Shown here: positions 7,628-16,868 of the stretch, one piece after another
Layout: each line of letters starts with the position of its first letter
How positions within the stretch are numbered: the stretch's first letter is position 1
Assembly: GCF_017104965.1 (NCBI RefSeq)
Contig: NZ_JAAGPR010000001.1
Span: 248,001 to 312,000 of the forward strand
Source: Paraburkholderia sp. Ac-20340
Lineage (GTDB): Bacteria; Pseudomonadota; Gammaproteobacteria; Burkholderiales; Burkholderiaceae
Reading direction: 5' to 3'
Length of the DNA stretch: 64,000 bases
Program-made: the position numbers and the translations under genes
Notes under the pieces: generated by a model
Seen by the model: the letters and a program-made list of their open reading frames with translations, nothing else
Database searches by the model: none
What the model was told of the DNA's origin: nothing

Positions 7628-9057
7628 GCGTTGCAAGTCTGACAAACCTCGCTGGCAGCATCGGAGGTGTCGCATCGGCGACAAGCCAGCTCGCGTCGTT
7701 GCTTACCGGTGCTTCGGCCAATTCATGGTGGGGATCGCTGCGGCAGGCATCGTATGGCGGAGTGCCATTCGCCGTGGTAAGCACCAGCACTCGTTTCGGC
7801 ACGCGCAACGCTGTGCACGAATACCCGTTCCGTGACGACGCGTGGATTGAAACGCTGGGCAAGCTGCCGCGTCGCTTCCAGATCTTTGGTTTTCTGATCG
7901 AGAATAGCCGTGTATATGGCGGCGGCGCGGTCATCGTTCAGCGCGACAGACTGGTTGACGTATGCGAAGGCGGTAACCAGACGCTCGTGCATCCGACGTT
8001 TGGCCGGATCGACAACGTCGCCTGTTTGGATGCCGAGGCTGGCGAGAGTGTCGAGCACGGGCGCGTCATCGTCGTGCGCTTCACATTCATGCGCAACGGC
8101 GTGCAGTCGCAGACGTCGTCGACGACCGATACAAAATCGCTGCTCGATGAAGTCGCCGATGATCTTGGCGTCGGCGCCGAGCTGGATTTCGTTAAGTCGG
8201 CTGCATCTGCGATCGAGGAAGGCGCAGCGGTGGTACAGACCGCCGTTGGGGTCGCGGTGAGCTGGGTACAGCTCGGTGTATCCGTCGTCAACGACGTGCG
8301 GCGTTTCGCGAACACCGCGAGTACTCTTGTCGGCAATTTTGGCCGCTTTTTCGGAGCCGGTAATTCCGGATACAGCGGTTCGAACCAAACCGCGTCGTCG
8401 AGCACGACGGCTGCCGATCTTTTGAACAACGACGCGACGGCGCGCGCCGCTGTTTCGCAAGCCAGCACGGCGCTACAGAAAGCTGCTGCGAACCCTTCGG
8501 ATGCTGCATCGCTCAATACGGCCGCGCAGGCGTATGTCGTTGCTCTGGCAGCGACGATGTCGGGCCCCAGCGATGCTATCCGCTCTCTGATCAATCTGTC
8601 TTCGTTCACTCCGACAGGGACTTTCACCGACTCGGCGATTGGCACAGCAATGTCGACGACTTCTACCGCGACATCAGCGCTCCTGCGACGCGCGGCGATC
8701 GCACAGCTTGCTCAGACGGTCGCCATCTACCAGCCGTCGTCATATGACGACGCGGTATCGATGATGTCGACCGTCACGTCCCTGCTCGACGACGAGATCG
8801 AGATTGCAGGAGACGCTTCTGACGACAATAGCTATACAGCGCTGCGCTCGATGCGCAGCGCTGTAGTCGCCGACCTGCAGGCGCGAGCAGCCGACCTTGC
8901 GTCGCTCGCGACGATGTCGTTCGGCACCACGCTGCCGGCGCTTGTGCTCGCGCATCGGATCTATGGCGACGCATCGCGCGCGGACCAGCTCGTACAGCAG
9001 ATCGCACCTGTGCATCCTCTTTTCATGCCTTCGACGTTCCAGGCGCTGGCGGAATGA
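7624..9057 (+). CDS. Mu gpN-like baseplate/DNA circularisation N-domain protein
   Basis: A 477-residue protein with the DNA circularisation N-terminal domain: SWWGSLRQASYGGVPFAV, the HEYPFRDDAWIE motif and KLPRRFQIFGFLI (about residues 35-90). In Mu this protein (gpN) belongs to the baseplate hub region; the circularisation label is historical. The rest is Ala/Ser-rich and helical with a second conserved part near VLAHRIYGDASRADQLV, followed by HPLFMPSTFQAL at the C-terminus. Overlaps the tape-measure gene by ATGA and precedes the gpP-like gene by 3 nt. Confidence 0.85.
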   Translation: MSVASLTNLAGSIGGVASATSQLASLLTGASANSWWGSLRQASYGGVPFAVVSTSTRFGTRNAVHEYPFRDDAWIETLGKLPRRFQIFGFLIENSRVYGGGAVIVQRDRLVDVCEGGNQTLVHPTFGRIDNVACLDAEAGESVEHGRVIVVRFTFMRNGVQSQTSSTTDTKSLLDEVADDLGVGAELDFVKSAASAIEEGAAVVQTAVGVAVSWVQLGVSVVNDVRRFANTASTLVGNFGRFFGAGNSGYSGSNQTASSSTTAADLLNNDATARAAVSQASTALQKAAANPSDAASLNTAAQAYVVALAATMSGPSDAIRSLINLSSFTPTGTFTDSAIGTAMSTTSTATSALLRRAAIAQLAQTVAIYQPSSYDDAVSMMSTVTSLLDDEIEIAGDASDDNSYTALRSMRSAVVADLQARAADLASLATMSFGTTLPALVLAHRIYGDASRADQLVQQIAPVHPLFMPSTFQALAE

Positions 9058-9060
9058 TCG

Positions 9061-10149
9061 ATGGACGACGAACTGTATTTAAGCGTCGGCAATCAGACGA
9101 TTACTGGTTGGACCGACATACGGGTGACGCGCGGCATCGAACGATGCGTCTCTGATTTCGACATCGGGCTTACCGAAGAGCAGATCGAACAGAATGAGGT
9201 GACCGAGGTCGTGGTGCAGACGGGCGACGAATGCCTCATCGATCTGGGCGCCGACCTTGTGCTGACCGGCTACGTCGATACATACGAGCCCGCGATATCG
9301 AAGGCTGGTCATACCGTGCGCGTAGCGGGACGCAGCAAGTGCGAGGATCTCGTAGACTGCTCCGCTGTTTGGCCGAACGGGCAAATCAGCGGGACATCCG
9401 CACTCGACGTTGCGACAAAGCTCGCGGCGCACTACGGCATCAGTGTCAGCTGCGACATATCAGATCTGGTTTCGATCCCCCAATTCAACGTTTTCATCGG
9501 TGAAACGCCCTTCGAAATTATTGAGCGCGTGAGCCGCTACAGCCAGTTGCTGGTCTATGACCAACCGGACGGGTCGCTCAAACTCGCGCGGGCTCAATCT
9601 GGTACTGATGGAACGCGTGCGACCGGCGGGATTGTGCAAGGCGCGAACGTTCAGGCTGCATCCGTGCTTTTTTCCTCGACCGAGCGATTCTCGAATTACA
9701 CATGCTTCGCTCAATCGGTGCTGTCGTTCACAGACGCAGGTATCGGCGCGAACATGGTTGCGACTGTGAGCGATCCAAACGTCAAGCGCGTGCGTGAGCG
9801 TTATATCGTCGCTGAAGCAGTGCAGGGGTTCATGGATCTGGCGCGTCGCAGAGCCGTCTGGGAGATGAACCGGCGCGCTGGTCGCGCCGCTGTGATTTCG
9901 GTCACAGTGGATAGCTGGCGCGACTCTGGAGGTGTTCTCTGGACGCCTAACACGTTGGTATTTGTAGACATTCCGAAGCTCAAAATCTCAAAAAAGACGT
10001 GGCTGATTGGCGAAGTATCGTATCGGCGTAACGCGGAATCTGGCACTACCGCGGAGCTCGTCATCATGGATCCGAGTGGCTATTCGCCAGAGCCGATTGC
10101 GTTGCAGCCCGCATTCGTCGATGGAAGCGCGTTGGGGGGGCAACAGTGA
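9061..10149 (+). CDS. Baseplate hub protein (Mu gpP-like)
   Basis: A 362-residue homologue by pattern of Mu gpP, the trimeric hub (gp27-like) that joins the tube to the spike. The N-terminus LYLSVGNQTITGWTDIRVTR and the segment with FDIGLTE, the GYVDTYEP strand, and NVFIGETPFEIIERVSRYSQ are the recognisable family blocks. Length is close to Mu gpP (379). It overlaps the spike gene by ATGA, fitting a hub-spike pair made in equal amounts. Confidence 0.85.
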   Translation: MDDELYLSVGNQTITGWTDIRVTRGIERCVSDFDIGLTEEQIEQNEVTEVVVQTGDECLIDLGADLVLTGYVDTYEPAISKAGHTVRVAGRSKCEDLVDCSAVWPNGQISGTSALDVATKLAAHYGISVSCDISDLVSIPQFNVFIGETPFEIIERVSRYSQLLVYDQPDGSLKLARAQSGTDGTRATGGIVQGANVQAASVLFSSTERFSNYTCFAQSVLSFTDAGIGANMVATVSDPNVKRVRERYIVAEAVQGFMDLARRRAVWEMNRRAGRAAVISVTVDSWRDSGGVLWTPNTLVFVDIPKLKISKKTWLIGEVSYRRNAESGTTAELVIMDPSGYSPEPIALQPAFVDGSALGGQQ

Positions 10150-10739
10150 GCCGGCAATTCCTCGATCGCGCCGCGCGCCGCATCCTGAATCTGATCGGAC
10201 GTGCCCGCGTCAACCTCATAGACGACTCTGGTCCAGTACAGATGAGCCAGGTCACCGTCAACTCTCTTGAAACGATAGACCGTGTGCCAGTCGTGCACGA
10301 CTTCGGTTTCAGCTCGGTACCGCCGAAGGAGAGCGACGTCGCAATGGTGTTTGTTGGTGGCGATCGGAGTAATGGTGTCATCGTGGGCGTCAATCACCAG
10401 GCATCGCGCCCGCGAGATCTTGCCGCCGGCGAGACTGTCATCTTCACGCAGGATGGGAAGCAGATCTATCTCACGGCAAGTGGCGGCATCAAGGTCGCGG
10501 CGAACGGTCAGCCAGTCGAGATCGACAACGCGACGGTCGTGACGATCAACGCTGCAACCAAGATTCGTGCCGTAACGCCGCGGTTTGAATGTACTGGCGA
10601 CATCGTAGACAACTGTGATTCGACCGGCCGTAGTATGGCCGCCGATCGCGAGATCTACGACTCGCACCAACACCCGATTGCGAACATCCAAACAGGCCTC
10701 AGCAATATCAGTACGGGCACGCCAACGGTGACCGAATGA
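10146..10739 (+). CDS. Baseplate spike protein (Mu gp45/P2 gpV-like)
   Basis: A 197-residue central spike of the Mu gp45 family. It has an N-terminal Mu_gp45 region (about 1-60), an OB-like part with VPVVHDFGFSSVPPKESDVA, and a C-terminal repetitive beta segment. Near the end, DSHQHP supplies an H-x-H pair; in gpV and gp45 an equivalent apex motif binds an iron ion and sharpens the tip. The protein is expected to pierce the outer membrane when the sheath contracts. Overlaps both neighbours by 4 nt. Confidence 0.85.
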   Translation: MSRQFLDRAARRILNLIGRARVNLIDDSGPVQMSQVTVNSLETIDRVPVVHDFGFSSVPPKESDVAMVFVGGDRSNGVIVGVNHQASRPRDLAAGETVIFTQDGKQIYLTASGGIKVAANGQPVEIDNATVVTINAATKIRAVTPRFECTGDIVDNCDSTGRSMAADREIYDSHQHPIANIQTGLSNISTGTPTVTE

Positions 10740-11200
10740 GCGACATCAAGATCTATTGGGACGCCGCTAACGGGCGCGGCGACTGGCAACTTCTTGCAAA
10801 CGACATCGCGACGGGCGATGACCTGGAAACTGCGCTCCTGTTCAGCATGTTCAGTGACCGCGAGGCCGCGAGCGACGACGTGATTCCTGATGGATCGACG
10901 GATCGGCGCGGCTGGTGGGGGGACGACGGCAGCGATAGTGACACGCGTCCCACTGGATCGCGTCTCTGGTTGCTCGCGCGGCGCAAGGCGCCACTCGATT
11001 CCACTCTTCAAGACGCCTACGACTACATCGTTGAGGCTATCCAGTGGCTCGTCGACGACGGCGTGGTGGCTCGTTTCGATGTAGTTGTCCAATGGCGGCA
11101 ACTCGGAACGCGAAAAAACATGATCGGTTCTTCAATCGTCGCGTGGCCGCCTGACGGCAGTGCAGCGCGCACTTATGACTGGGCGTGGGGAACTAGCTAA
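10736..11200 (+). CDS. Baseplate wedge protein (Mu gp46-like)
   Basis: A 154-residue GP46-family protein, a baseplate wedge component comparable to T4 gp25. It shows the family blocks LETALLFSMFSDREA, GWWGDDGSDSD, GSRLWLLARRK and a C-terminal YIVEAIQWLVDDGV followed by a strand-rich end. In Mu, gp46 and gp47 form wedges around the hub. It shares one base with the next gene (TAATG), so translation is probably coupled. Confidence 0.88.
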   Translation: MSDIKIYWDAANGRGDWQLLANDIATGDDLETALLFSMFSDREAASDDVIPDGSTDRRGWWGDDGSDSDTRPTGSRLWLLARRKAPLDSTLQDAYDYIVEAIQWLVDDGVVARFDVVVQWRQLGTRKNMIGSSIVAWPPDGSAARTYDWAWGTS

Positions 11201-12366
11201 TGCCGTATACCAGACCGACATTGACCGAGCTGCGCACGCAGATCTGGAGTGATATCCAGACGGGCCTCGGTTCGATCCTCGCATTCCTCTCGAAAGCTGT
11301 CCTCAAGATTGTTGGCGCTGCGCTGGCTGCTCTTGTCTGGGGCGTCTATGGCTACCTCGACTGGATCGCGAAGCAAGCCGTGCCATGGACGTCTGAAAAC
11401 GAATATCTGGCAGGGTGGGGAGCGCTGAAGAGCGTGTATCTGAAAGCAGCTGTGGCGTGGGTTGGGGAGGTCGAATTTACTGGTGCTACGCCTGGCAGAT
11501 CCATCGCTGCGGGATCGAGCATCTCGCGGCAAGACAACACGCTCTATACAGTCAATTCTGCTGCTGAGGTGGCAAGCGACGGGACAGTTACCGTGGCGGT
11601 GACGGCGTCGGTGGCGGGCAGCGCTGGCAATTGCGACGACGGTACGTCTATGACCTTGACGTCGGCGATCGCCGGCGTACCTTCGACCGGTTCAGTAACG
11701 TCCACTGTGACGACAGGAGCCGACGTCGAGACGCAAAGCGCCTACTGGACGCGTGTGATGGACGCGTATCAGGATCCACCGCAGGGCGGCGCTCAGGGCG
11801 ACTATGTAAAGTGGGCGACCGACATCAGCGGCGTTACGCGGGCATGGGTGCAGCCGAATGGTTTTGGCGTCGGAACAGTCGTTCTTTATTTCATGATGGA
11901 TGATGCTGAGTCCGCTTATGCGGGATTTCCGCAGGGCACTAACGGCGTCTCGCAGAACGACGAGGGGCCTGACGGGCTTCCGCGTGGCGTTGTCGCGACC
12001 GGCGACCAGTTGACGGTCGCAGACACCATCGTCAGCGAGCAGCCGGTTACGGCTCTCGTGTATGCGTGCTCGCCGATCAAGAACTCAATCAGTTTCACGG
12101 TCACAGGAATCACGGATAGTACGACGCAGGCTTCTGTGAACAGTGCGTTATCCGATATATTTTTCCGTGACGGGGAGCCGAAGGGCACTATCGACTGGTC
12201 GGAGCTAACGGGCGCAGTCAACTCCGTATCGGGAACCAGCGGATACCTCATCACCGGCGTAACGAGCACGGTCGCTGGCGTTACAACGACGCTGACACCG
12301 AATGCGAATATCACGATGGGCGCGGGGCAGTTGCCTGTGCTCGGCACGGTCACCTACCCCTCCTGA
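11200..12366 (+). CDS. Baseplate J-like wedge protein (Mu gp47)
   Basis: A 388-residue baseplate J/gp47 family protein (T4 gp6 counterpart) that joins wedges into a ring. The start YTRPTLTELRTQIWSDIQTG, the strand EVEFTGATPGRSIAAGS, and the central AYWTRVMDAYQDPPQGG and TDISGVTRAWVQPN are the diagnostic regions. A run of hydrophobic residues at about 25-50 (FLSKAVLKIVGAALAALVWG) is usual for this family and is not a membrane anchor. Expected to work with the gp46-like protein encoded just before it. Confidence 0.88.
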   Translation: MPYTRPTLTELRTQIWSDIQTGLGSILAFLSKAVLKIVGAALAALVWGVYGYLDWIAKQAVPWTSENEYLAGWGALKSVYLKAAVAWVGEVEFTGATPGRSIAAGSSISRQDNTLYTVNSAAEVASDGTVTVAVTASVAGSAGNCDDGTSMTLTSAIAGVPSTGSVTSTVTTGADVETQSAYWTRVMDAYQDPPQGGAQGDYVKWATDISGVTRAWVQPNGFGVGTVVLYFMMDDAESAYAGFPQGTNGVSQNDEGPDGLPRGVVATGDQLTVADTIVSEQPVTALVYACSPIKNSISFTVTGITDSTTQASVNSALSDIFFRDGEPKGTIDWSELTGAVNSVSGTSGYLITGVTSTVAGVTTTLTPNANITMGAGQLPVLGTVTYPS

Positions 12367-12369
12367 TCT

Positions 12370-12963
12370 ATGCTCGCACCCAACTACAGCGCCGCAGATT
12401 ATCTGCGCGCGCTGCTTGCGCATTTGCCGCGAGGTCGCGTCTGGCCGCGTGACAGCGAAACCTCACAGGTCAAGACGCTAGGAACTTTCACACCTGCCTT
12501 TGAGCGGCTCAATGCCCGCGCCAATAACCTGCTCGTCGATGCTTTTCCCAGCTCGACTTACGAACTCTTGCCGGAATGGGAGTCGACGCTCGGGTTGCCA
12601 GACCCATGTGCGGGAGAAGCGCCGACGACCGAACAGCGCGTCGCGCAGGTGGTGGGGCGCTTTACCGCCACCGGTGGCCAGTCGATCGCCTACTACACGG
12701 CGGTCGCGAAGGCGATCGGCTACGCAATCACCATCACGCAATACGTACCGGCTCAGTTCGGCATGGCGTTCGGCATGCCGTTCGGAGGCGACGACTGGGC
12801 ATTCGCCTGGGAAATCAACGCCCCGACGTTCTCCATCAACTACCTCTCGTTCGGCGGCTCATTCGGGACGCCGTTTGCATCGTGGGGAAATAACGTCCTG
12901 CAGTGCGAGCTCGAGCGAATCATGCCCGCGCACACTATCCTCAACTTCTCATATTCGGACTGA
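12370..12963 (+). CDS. Mu gp48-like tail protein (DUF2313/YmfQ)
   Basis: A 197-residue member of the YmfQ/DUF2313 family. Family signatures are YLRALLAHLPRGRVWPRD at the start, the LLPEWESTLGLPDPC block (about 68-82), and AFAWEINAP with a C-terminal ERIMPAHT. In Mu-like phages it lies between the J-like protein and the fibre and is thought to connect the fibre to the baseplate. A Gly/Phe-rich section (FGMAFGMPFGGDDW) is characteristic. It starts 3 nt after the J-like gene stops. Confidence 0.85.
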   Translation: MLAPNYSAADYLRALLAHLPRGRVWPRDSETSQVKTLGTFTPAFERLNARANNLLVDAFPSSTYELLPEWESTLGLPDPCAGEAPTTEQRVAQVVGRFTATGGQSIAYYTAVAKAIGYAITITQYVPAQFGMAFGMPFGGDDWAFAWEINAPTFSINYLSFGGSFGTPFASWGNNVLQCELERIMPAHTILNFSYSD

Positions 12964-12969
12964 CCGAAC

Positions 12970-14502
12970 ATGGATCGACTCATTGCATCGAACTCGGTCG
13001 CGGCGGCGCAAGCCGACACCGCGCCTACCACCGGAACGGCCCAATATGCGACCGACGGTAATCCGGCTTCGAATATTCCGGCTACGCGTTGGCCCTCGTA
13101 TCAGTACAACGCGATTCAGGAGGAATTGATCGCGATTCTGACGTCTGCCGGGATCACACCGGACAGGACGAACAACGGTCAGATCGTCGCAGCAATTAAG
13201 GCGCTTTTCAAAAAGAACTCGGTTCTCGCGGACGTAGGAATTGTGAACGCCTATGCCGCCGTCAACGCTACGCCGCTTGTCGCCGCGACATGGGTGGACG
13301 GCACGATGCAGGCGGTGAAAATCGCACATTCGAACACCGGACAATCGACCTACGCACCGGATGGACTGCCCGCTATCCCGATCTACGGGCTGGGACTTCT
13401 GCCTCTCGCTAATGGCGAGTTGTTTGCTGGTGGGACCGCGTTTTTGATGCGCTCGACGATCACGGGGGTGAACAGCGGCAACCCGATTTGCGTACTGATG
13501 GAGTGCGCTGGCGGCGCACAACAGGTTGCGCCAGCTACCCAGCCAACGCATGCGCCGCAAATGAGCCAAGTCGCTGGCGTCGTGGGCGACGCGCGCAATT
13601 TTGCGATGACAATTTCGACTGCATCAGCATCGGGCACTTTGACCGCGGACGAGGTCATCGTTGAGAGTGCATTGGGCGGGATCCGCTATTGCATACCGTC
13701 GCTAAGCGCGTCATGCAATTTGGCGTCCACTGGCGCCGGAGCGATGGACACTGGCTCGGCACCCGCATCCGGCTTTGTTGCGCTTTACGCGATCTACAAT
13801 CCGCTGGTTTCGATGTTTTATGGATCGATCAGCGGTACAACGTTGACGGTATCCAGTGTCGTGTCTGGCGCGCTGGCGGTTGGGCAATATGTCCAAGGTG
13901 CCGCGCCTGGCACTAAGATCACTGCGCTCGGTACTGGAACCGGCGGCATCGGAACCTATACGGTTTCGGCATCGCAGACAGTCGCTGCAGGTTCTCTGTC
14001 GACCGGCTCTGCCGCGTTGCTGGCGACGAACGCGACGAGCGCTGCTGCACCGAATGTGTATGGCGGCGCAAACATGCCGAGTGGCTATACGGCGAGCTGC
14101 CTTGTAAGCGTGTGGCCAACGAATAGCAGCGGCCAGTTCGTCGCCGGGTATCAGAAAGACCGAAAATTCTGGTTTCTATCGCCCGTTTCGATTCTCAGTT
14201 CGACTAGTGGATCAACGGCACAGGTCACCCTGTCTGGCGCGACGGTTATTCCGATCAACGCCAAGACCGCATTTGGTTTGATTGGCGCAACTAGCGCAAC
14301 TGCTGCTCAGCAGTTTTCCAGCTATCTTAATTCGGCGTCTGGCGTCGCCGCGCAATCGCTCACAGCTGGTTACACGGTGGCAGGGGGAGCAGTGCTCGAC
14401 CCTTGGGAGTTGCCGATGGCGACGGCACAGACGCTTTATTACACCGGTAGTGTAAGTAGTGGTGGCACGTTCAATGTCAGCCTTCGCGGCTTCACGATCT
14501 GA
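12970..14502 (+). CDS. Tail fibre protein
   Basis: A 510-residue probable receptor-binding fibre. Residues 1-80 (SNPASN-type turn, [27 protein letters not shown]) resemble the N-terminal baseplate-attachment part of many phage fibres. The middle contains a Gly/Thr/Ser-rich module, [20 protein letters not shown] followed by [20 protein letters not shown], a beta-sandwich repeat widespread in phage adhesins. No intramolecular chaperone or fibre-assembly gene of the Mu gpU type follows; instead a 65-residue protein does. Host receptor cannot be predicted. Confidence 0.78.
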   Translation: MDRLIASNSVAAAQADTAPTTGTAQYATDGNPASNIPATRWPSYQYNAIQEELIAILTSAGITPDRTNNGQIVAAIKALFKKNSVLADVGIVNAYAAVNATPLVAATWVDGTMQAVKIAHSNTGQSTYAPDGLPAIPIYGLGLLPLANGELFAGGTAFLMRSTITGVNSGNPICVLMECAGGAQQVAPATQPTHAPQMSQVAGVVGDARNFAMTISTASASGTLTADEVIVESALGGIRYCIPSLSASCNLASTGAGAMDTGSAPASGFVALYAIYNPLVSMFYGSISGTTLTVSSVVSGALAVGQYVQGAAPGTKITALGTGTGGIGTYTVSASQTVAAGSLSTGSAALLATNATSAAAPNVYGGANMPSGYTASCLVSVWPTNSSGQFVAGYQKDRKFWFLSPVSILSSTSGSTAQVTLSGATVIPINAKTAFGLIGATSATAAQQFSSYLNSASGVAAQSLTAGYTVAGGAVLDPWELPMATAQTLYYTGSVSSGGTFNVSLRGFTI

Positions 14503-14509
14503 GGAATAT

Positions 14510-14707
14510 ATGGCGAGCACGCTCTATGTGAGTTTTACGGACGCAACGAAAGCGACTGTGAATGGTGTATTCGCAGGACCAGGCAATTCGACCGAGGTGT
14601 GGCCATATCAGGACTCAATTCTATCGAGCGACGCGCGATATACGGCGTACTATACCGCGCAGGGAGAATGGGCCGCTTTGACAGGTTTGATTGCCCCCGG
14701 CGACTAA
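14510..14707 (+). CDS. Small fibre-associated phage protein
   Basis: A 65-residue protein starting at ATG 14510, 8 nt after GAGGAA and 7 nt after the fibre stop. It reads MASTLYVSFTDATKATV and ends LTGLIAPGD, acidic and Tyr/Ala-rich, with no signal peptide or membrane segment. Its position right after the fibre gene suggests a cap or assembly helper of the fibre, but no family was recognised. In-frame translation from an upstream ATG at 14459 would overlap the fibre gene and has no ribosome site. Confidence 0.6.
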   Translation: MASTLYVSFTDATKATVNGVFAGPGNSTEVWPYQDSILSSDARYTAYYTAQGEWAALTGLIAPGD

Positions 14708-14708
14708 T

Positions 14709-14735
14709 TTAAGAGTCGGTCGATTGGTGTAATAT
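14709..14735 (+). promoter_or_regulatory. Possible promoter of the methyltransferase moron
   Basis: TTAAGA (14709-14714) and TAATAT (14730-14735), spaced 15 bp, with a TG dinucleotide just before the -10. It lies in an AT-rich gap before the methyltransferase gene. The match is modest and the spacing short. Confidence 0.35.
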
Positions 14736-14765
14736 CCGGCAACGCCAATCTTTACGATCCTAACT

Positions 14766-15737
14766 ATGTCTACCGTTGAATACGAAAATATTCAGAACGC
14801 ATCAAAAGAAGAGCGACAACGGATTGTTGATGGGTTTTACTGGCATCACTCAATAGATTTTGGCGACGGCGTCGCCTCTAAAGGCGGCGGTAATATTGCC
14901 TATATCAATGAGCAAGCCCGTGCACTTTATGATGGGATAAATATGCACGGTAGATCGCTTCTGGATATCGGCGCATGGAACGGCGCTTTCTCATTTGAAG
15001 CAAAACGCCGCGGCTGTGATCGCGTATTGGCTACGGATCATTACTGCTGGAATAACGCGCAGTTCAAGGGCCGTGAAACCTTTGATCTCGCACGCAGCTT
15101 GCTCCAGCTGGATATCGATGCGCTCGACATCGACGTGCCTGAAATCAATCCGCAGTCGGTAGGCCAGTTCGATATCGTGCTGTTCTCCGGCGTGTTCTAT
15201 CACCTGATCAACCCCGTGCATTTGCTGCGCCAGATCAGCCAGTGCGCAAAGAACACGCTGATCGTGGAGACATGGCAGGACATGCTGGATTCCGATCGAC
15301 CCGGCATGATCTTCTACCCGGGGACCGTGCTGAACGGCGACGGTTCGAACTGGTGGGGACCAAACCCGCAAGCGATGTACGAGATCCTGAAAGAACTTGG
15401 CTTCACGCACGTTTTCTATCAGGACGCACCGCGCCGTCGCGACCCCAAAGGCAAAATGTTTCGCGAGCGCGGTATCTATCACGCCTTCAGAACGTGGGAA
15501 TCGATTTTCGAAATGGGTGGCCCGCATGCGTCGTGGCAGCACCTTGAAAACCCGGACGTTCGCAAGATCGTGTTCGAGCCCGTGTTACCGAAGGCGCGCC
15601 GCGATGAGGTTGAACAGCTTGCCAGACTTAAGGCCGAGAACGAGCGCCTGACGCGTGAGAACGCAGCGCTTCGCGAATCGACGTCGTGGAAAATCACGGC
15701 GCCAATTCGCGCAATCAAAAGGCTCGTGTCAGGTTAG
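14766..15737 (+). CDS. CmoB-like class I SAM-dependent methyltransferase (moron)
   Basis: A 323-residue methyltransferase. Motif I, LLDIGAWNGAFSFEAKRRG (about residues 61-80), binds S-adenosylmethionine; VLATDH follows as motif II, and FDIVLFSGVFYHLINP as motif IV and after. The spacing and the NWWGPNPQAMYEILKELGF block match the tRNA uridine carboxymethyl-transferase CmoB fold (DUF1698), but such proteins also modify small molecules and glycans. The C-terminal 45 residues are a coiled coil ending STSWKITAPIRAIKR, a tail common in Burkholderia surface-polysaccharide glycosyltransferases. The 5' part is richer in A/T than its neighbours. Probably a transferred cargo gene altering the host surface, and not a virion protein. 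Confidence 0.72.
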   Translation: MSTVEYENIQNASKEERQRIVDGFYWHHSIDFGDGVASKGGGNIAYINEQARALYDGINMHGRSLLDIGAWNGAFSFEAKRRGCDRVLATDHYCWNNAQFKGRETFDLARSLLQLDIDALDIDVPEINPQSVGQFDIVLFSGVFYHLINPVHLLRQISQCAKNTLIVETWQDMLDSDRPGMIFYPGTVLNGDGSNWWGPNPQAMYEILKELGFTHVFYQDAPRRRDPKGKMFRERGIYHAFRTWESIFEMGGPHASWQHLENPDVRKIVFEPVLPKARRDEVEQLARLKAENERLTRENAALRESTSWKITAPIRAIKRLVSG

Positions 15738-16498
15738 TACGTGTAGTTCGCACTCAACATCCAATCGCCCTTGATGCCCGACGGCACGTTTTTCGCCGTC
15801 GAGCTGCCGACTGGCGCATAGAGGTAATTCAAGCGCACCGAAAACGGCCCGCGTGAGATCGACGCGCCAGCGAGCGCGCCGAGTTGCATGTGCGGGCTGT
15901 GCATTAACGTCTCCTGCGTGCCTATCGGGCCGAAGCGGCCATCTGAGAGGGCTGTCGCGACACTCGTCCACGTGCTTCGATAGAGCGCAGGGCCGATCTC
16001 CACTCCAAACTGCCAGCTTGAGCCCAGATCCCAGAATGGTTCAAGCGTGAGCGCAATCGCCTGGATGCCTCCTGTCGAATCGAAGCGGCGCATCGCGCCG
16101 CAGTTGTCATCGTTGCACGTCTGGGTCGTAGCGTTGTAGCCGCCCGTTGTTCCCGTGCCGTCGAAGTCGGCAGCGTCCTGCGGATTCGTCGATGACCATT
16201 TGACCTTGCCGAAGTTGTAATAGTCGAGGTGGAGGCGAAGCCCTGGCATGAACGAGCGCGGCCGCGCGTCGATGGCGTTCATGACGATGCCGATGCGACC
16301 TCCATAGCTGCCGTTCGGGGTGTCGTGTGAGAAGCCTCGCGAGTAATACATACCATCGCCGAGTTTGGTCGCCGAAGTGGCGCCGATGCCGGCTTCGATC
16401 TGGAAGAACGACTCAGCGCGCGCCTGCGTGGCCGCCGTGCAGCCGATCGCGGTTGCTACAGCTGCGGCTCTCCATCGACATCCGGGCCGACGAAGCAT
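15734..16498 (-). CDS. Prophage-encoded outer-membrane beta-barrel protein
   Basis: A 254-residue protein with an N-terminal signal (MLRRPGCRW, hydrophobic AAAVATAIGCTAA, then ARA before SFFQIEAGIGA) and a strand-rich body ending ...LSANYTY. A terminal Tyr after alternating residues is the BAM recognition signature of outer-membrane barrels. The large open frame continues upstream, but ATG 16498 gives the correct leader. It resembles small phage-carried porin/Lom-like proteins that change host surface or block superinfection; no enzyme motif is visible. Its start overlaps the end of the regulator gene by 43 nt, and its stop codon interlocks with that of the methyltransferase, so the pair is inserted against the late operon. 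Confidence 0.7.
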   Translation of the reverse strand: MLRRPGCRWRAAAVATAIGCTAATQARAESFFQIEAGIGATSATKLGDGMYYSRGFSHDTPNGSYGGRIGIVMNAIDARPRSFMPGLRLHLDYYNFGKVKWSSTNPQDAADFDGTGTTGGYNATTQTCNDDNCGAMRRFDSTGGIQAIALTLEPFWDLGSSWQFGVEIGPALYRSTWTSVATALSDGRFGPIGTQETLMHSPHMQLGALAGASISRGPFSVRLNYLYAPVGSSTAKNVPSGIKGDWMLSANYTY

Positions 16499-16764
16499 CC
16501 GAAGCTGCGCATCCGTTCGTGAATCTGCTCGATGTTCTTGATGGGCCCTTTCATGAGTTCGAGGCGTGCCGCAATCAGGAACGCTTTGTCGAAGCCCAGA
16601 TCGCGCCGATCCGCCTCTGGCGTCTTGTCGCCCCACGTGTACTTTGCCCACTGGCGACCGGTTGAAACGTGAGCTAGCGCGGCCATTTGCGTGCGCGTAT
16701 TGCCCAGCTCGTCTGCGAGCCGTAGCAGGTCTTCGGGCGTCGGTGGCACGTAGGATGGGTTCAT
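16456..16764 (-). CDS. Small phage transcriptional regulator (HTH)
   Basis: A 102-residue protein. Residues about 5-45 (TPEDLLRLADELGNTRTQMA followed by ALAHVSTGRQWAKYTWG) form a helix-turn-helix of a type found repeatedly in Burkholderia prophages. ATG 16764 is preferred over an in-frame TTG at 16782 because the latter is rarer and neither has a strong Shine-Dalgarno. It precedes and overlaps the outer-membrane protein gene, forming a two-gene minus-strand unit. Upstream is a perfect palindrome lying inside its own promoter, so it is probably autoregulated. Confidence 0.65.
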   Translation of the reverse strand: MNPSYVPPTPEDLLRLADELGNTRTQMAALAHVSTGRQWAKYTWGDKTPEADRRDLGFDKAFLIAARLELMKGPIKNIEQIHERMRSFGCFVGPDVDGEPQL

Positions 16765-16868
16765 AGGGACGAAAAAACGCAATGCGCGAGAGCGCGCGAA
16801 GGATCAGATTCACGGTCATTCCTTTCGGAGAGTCGGGCACCGCGGAGTGCGTAGCCCAAGCTTCCACA

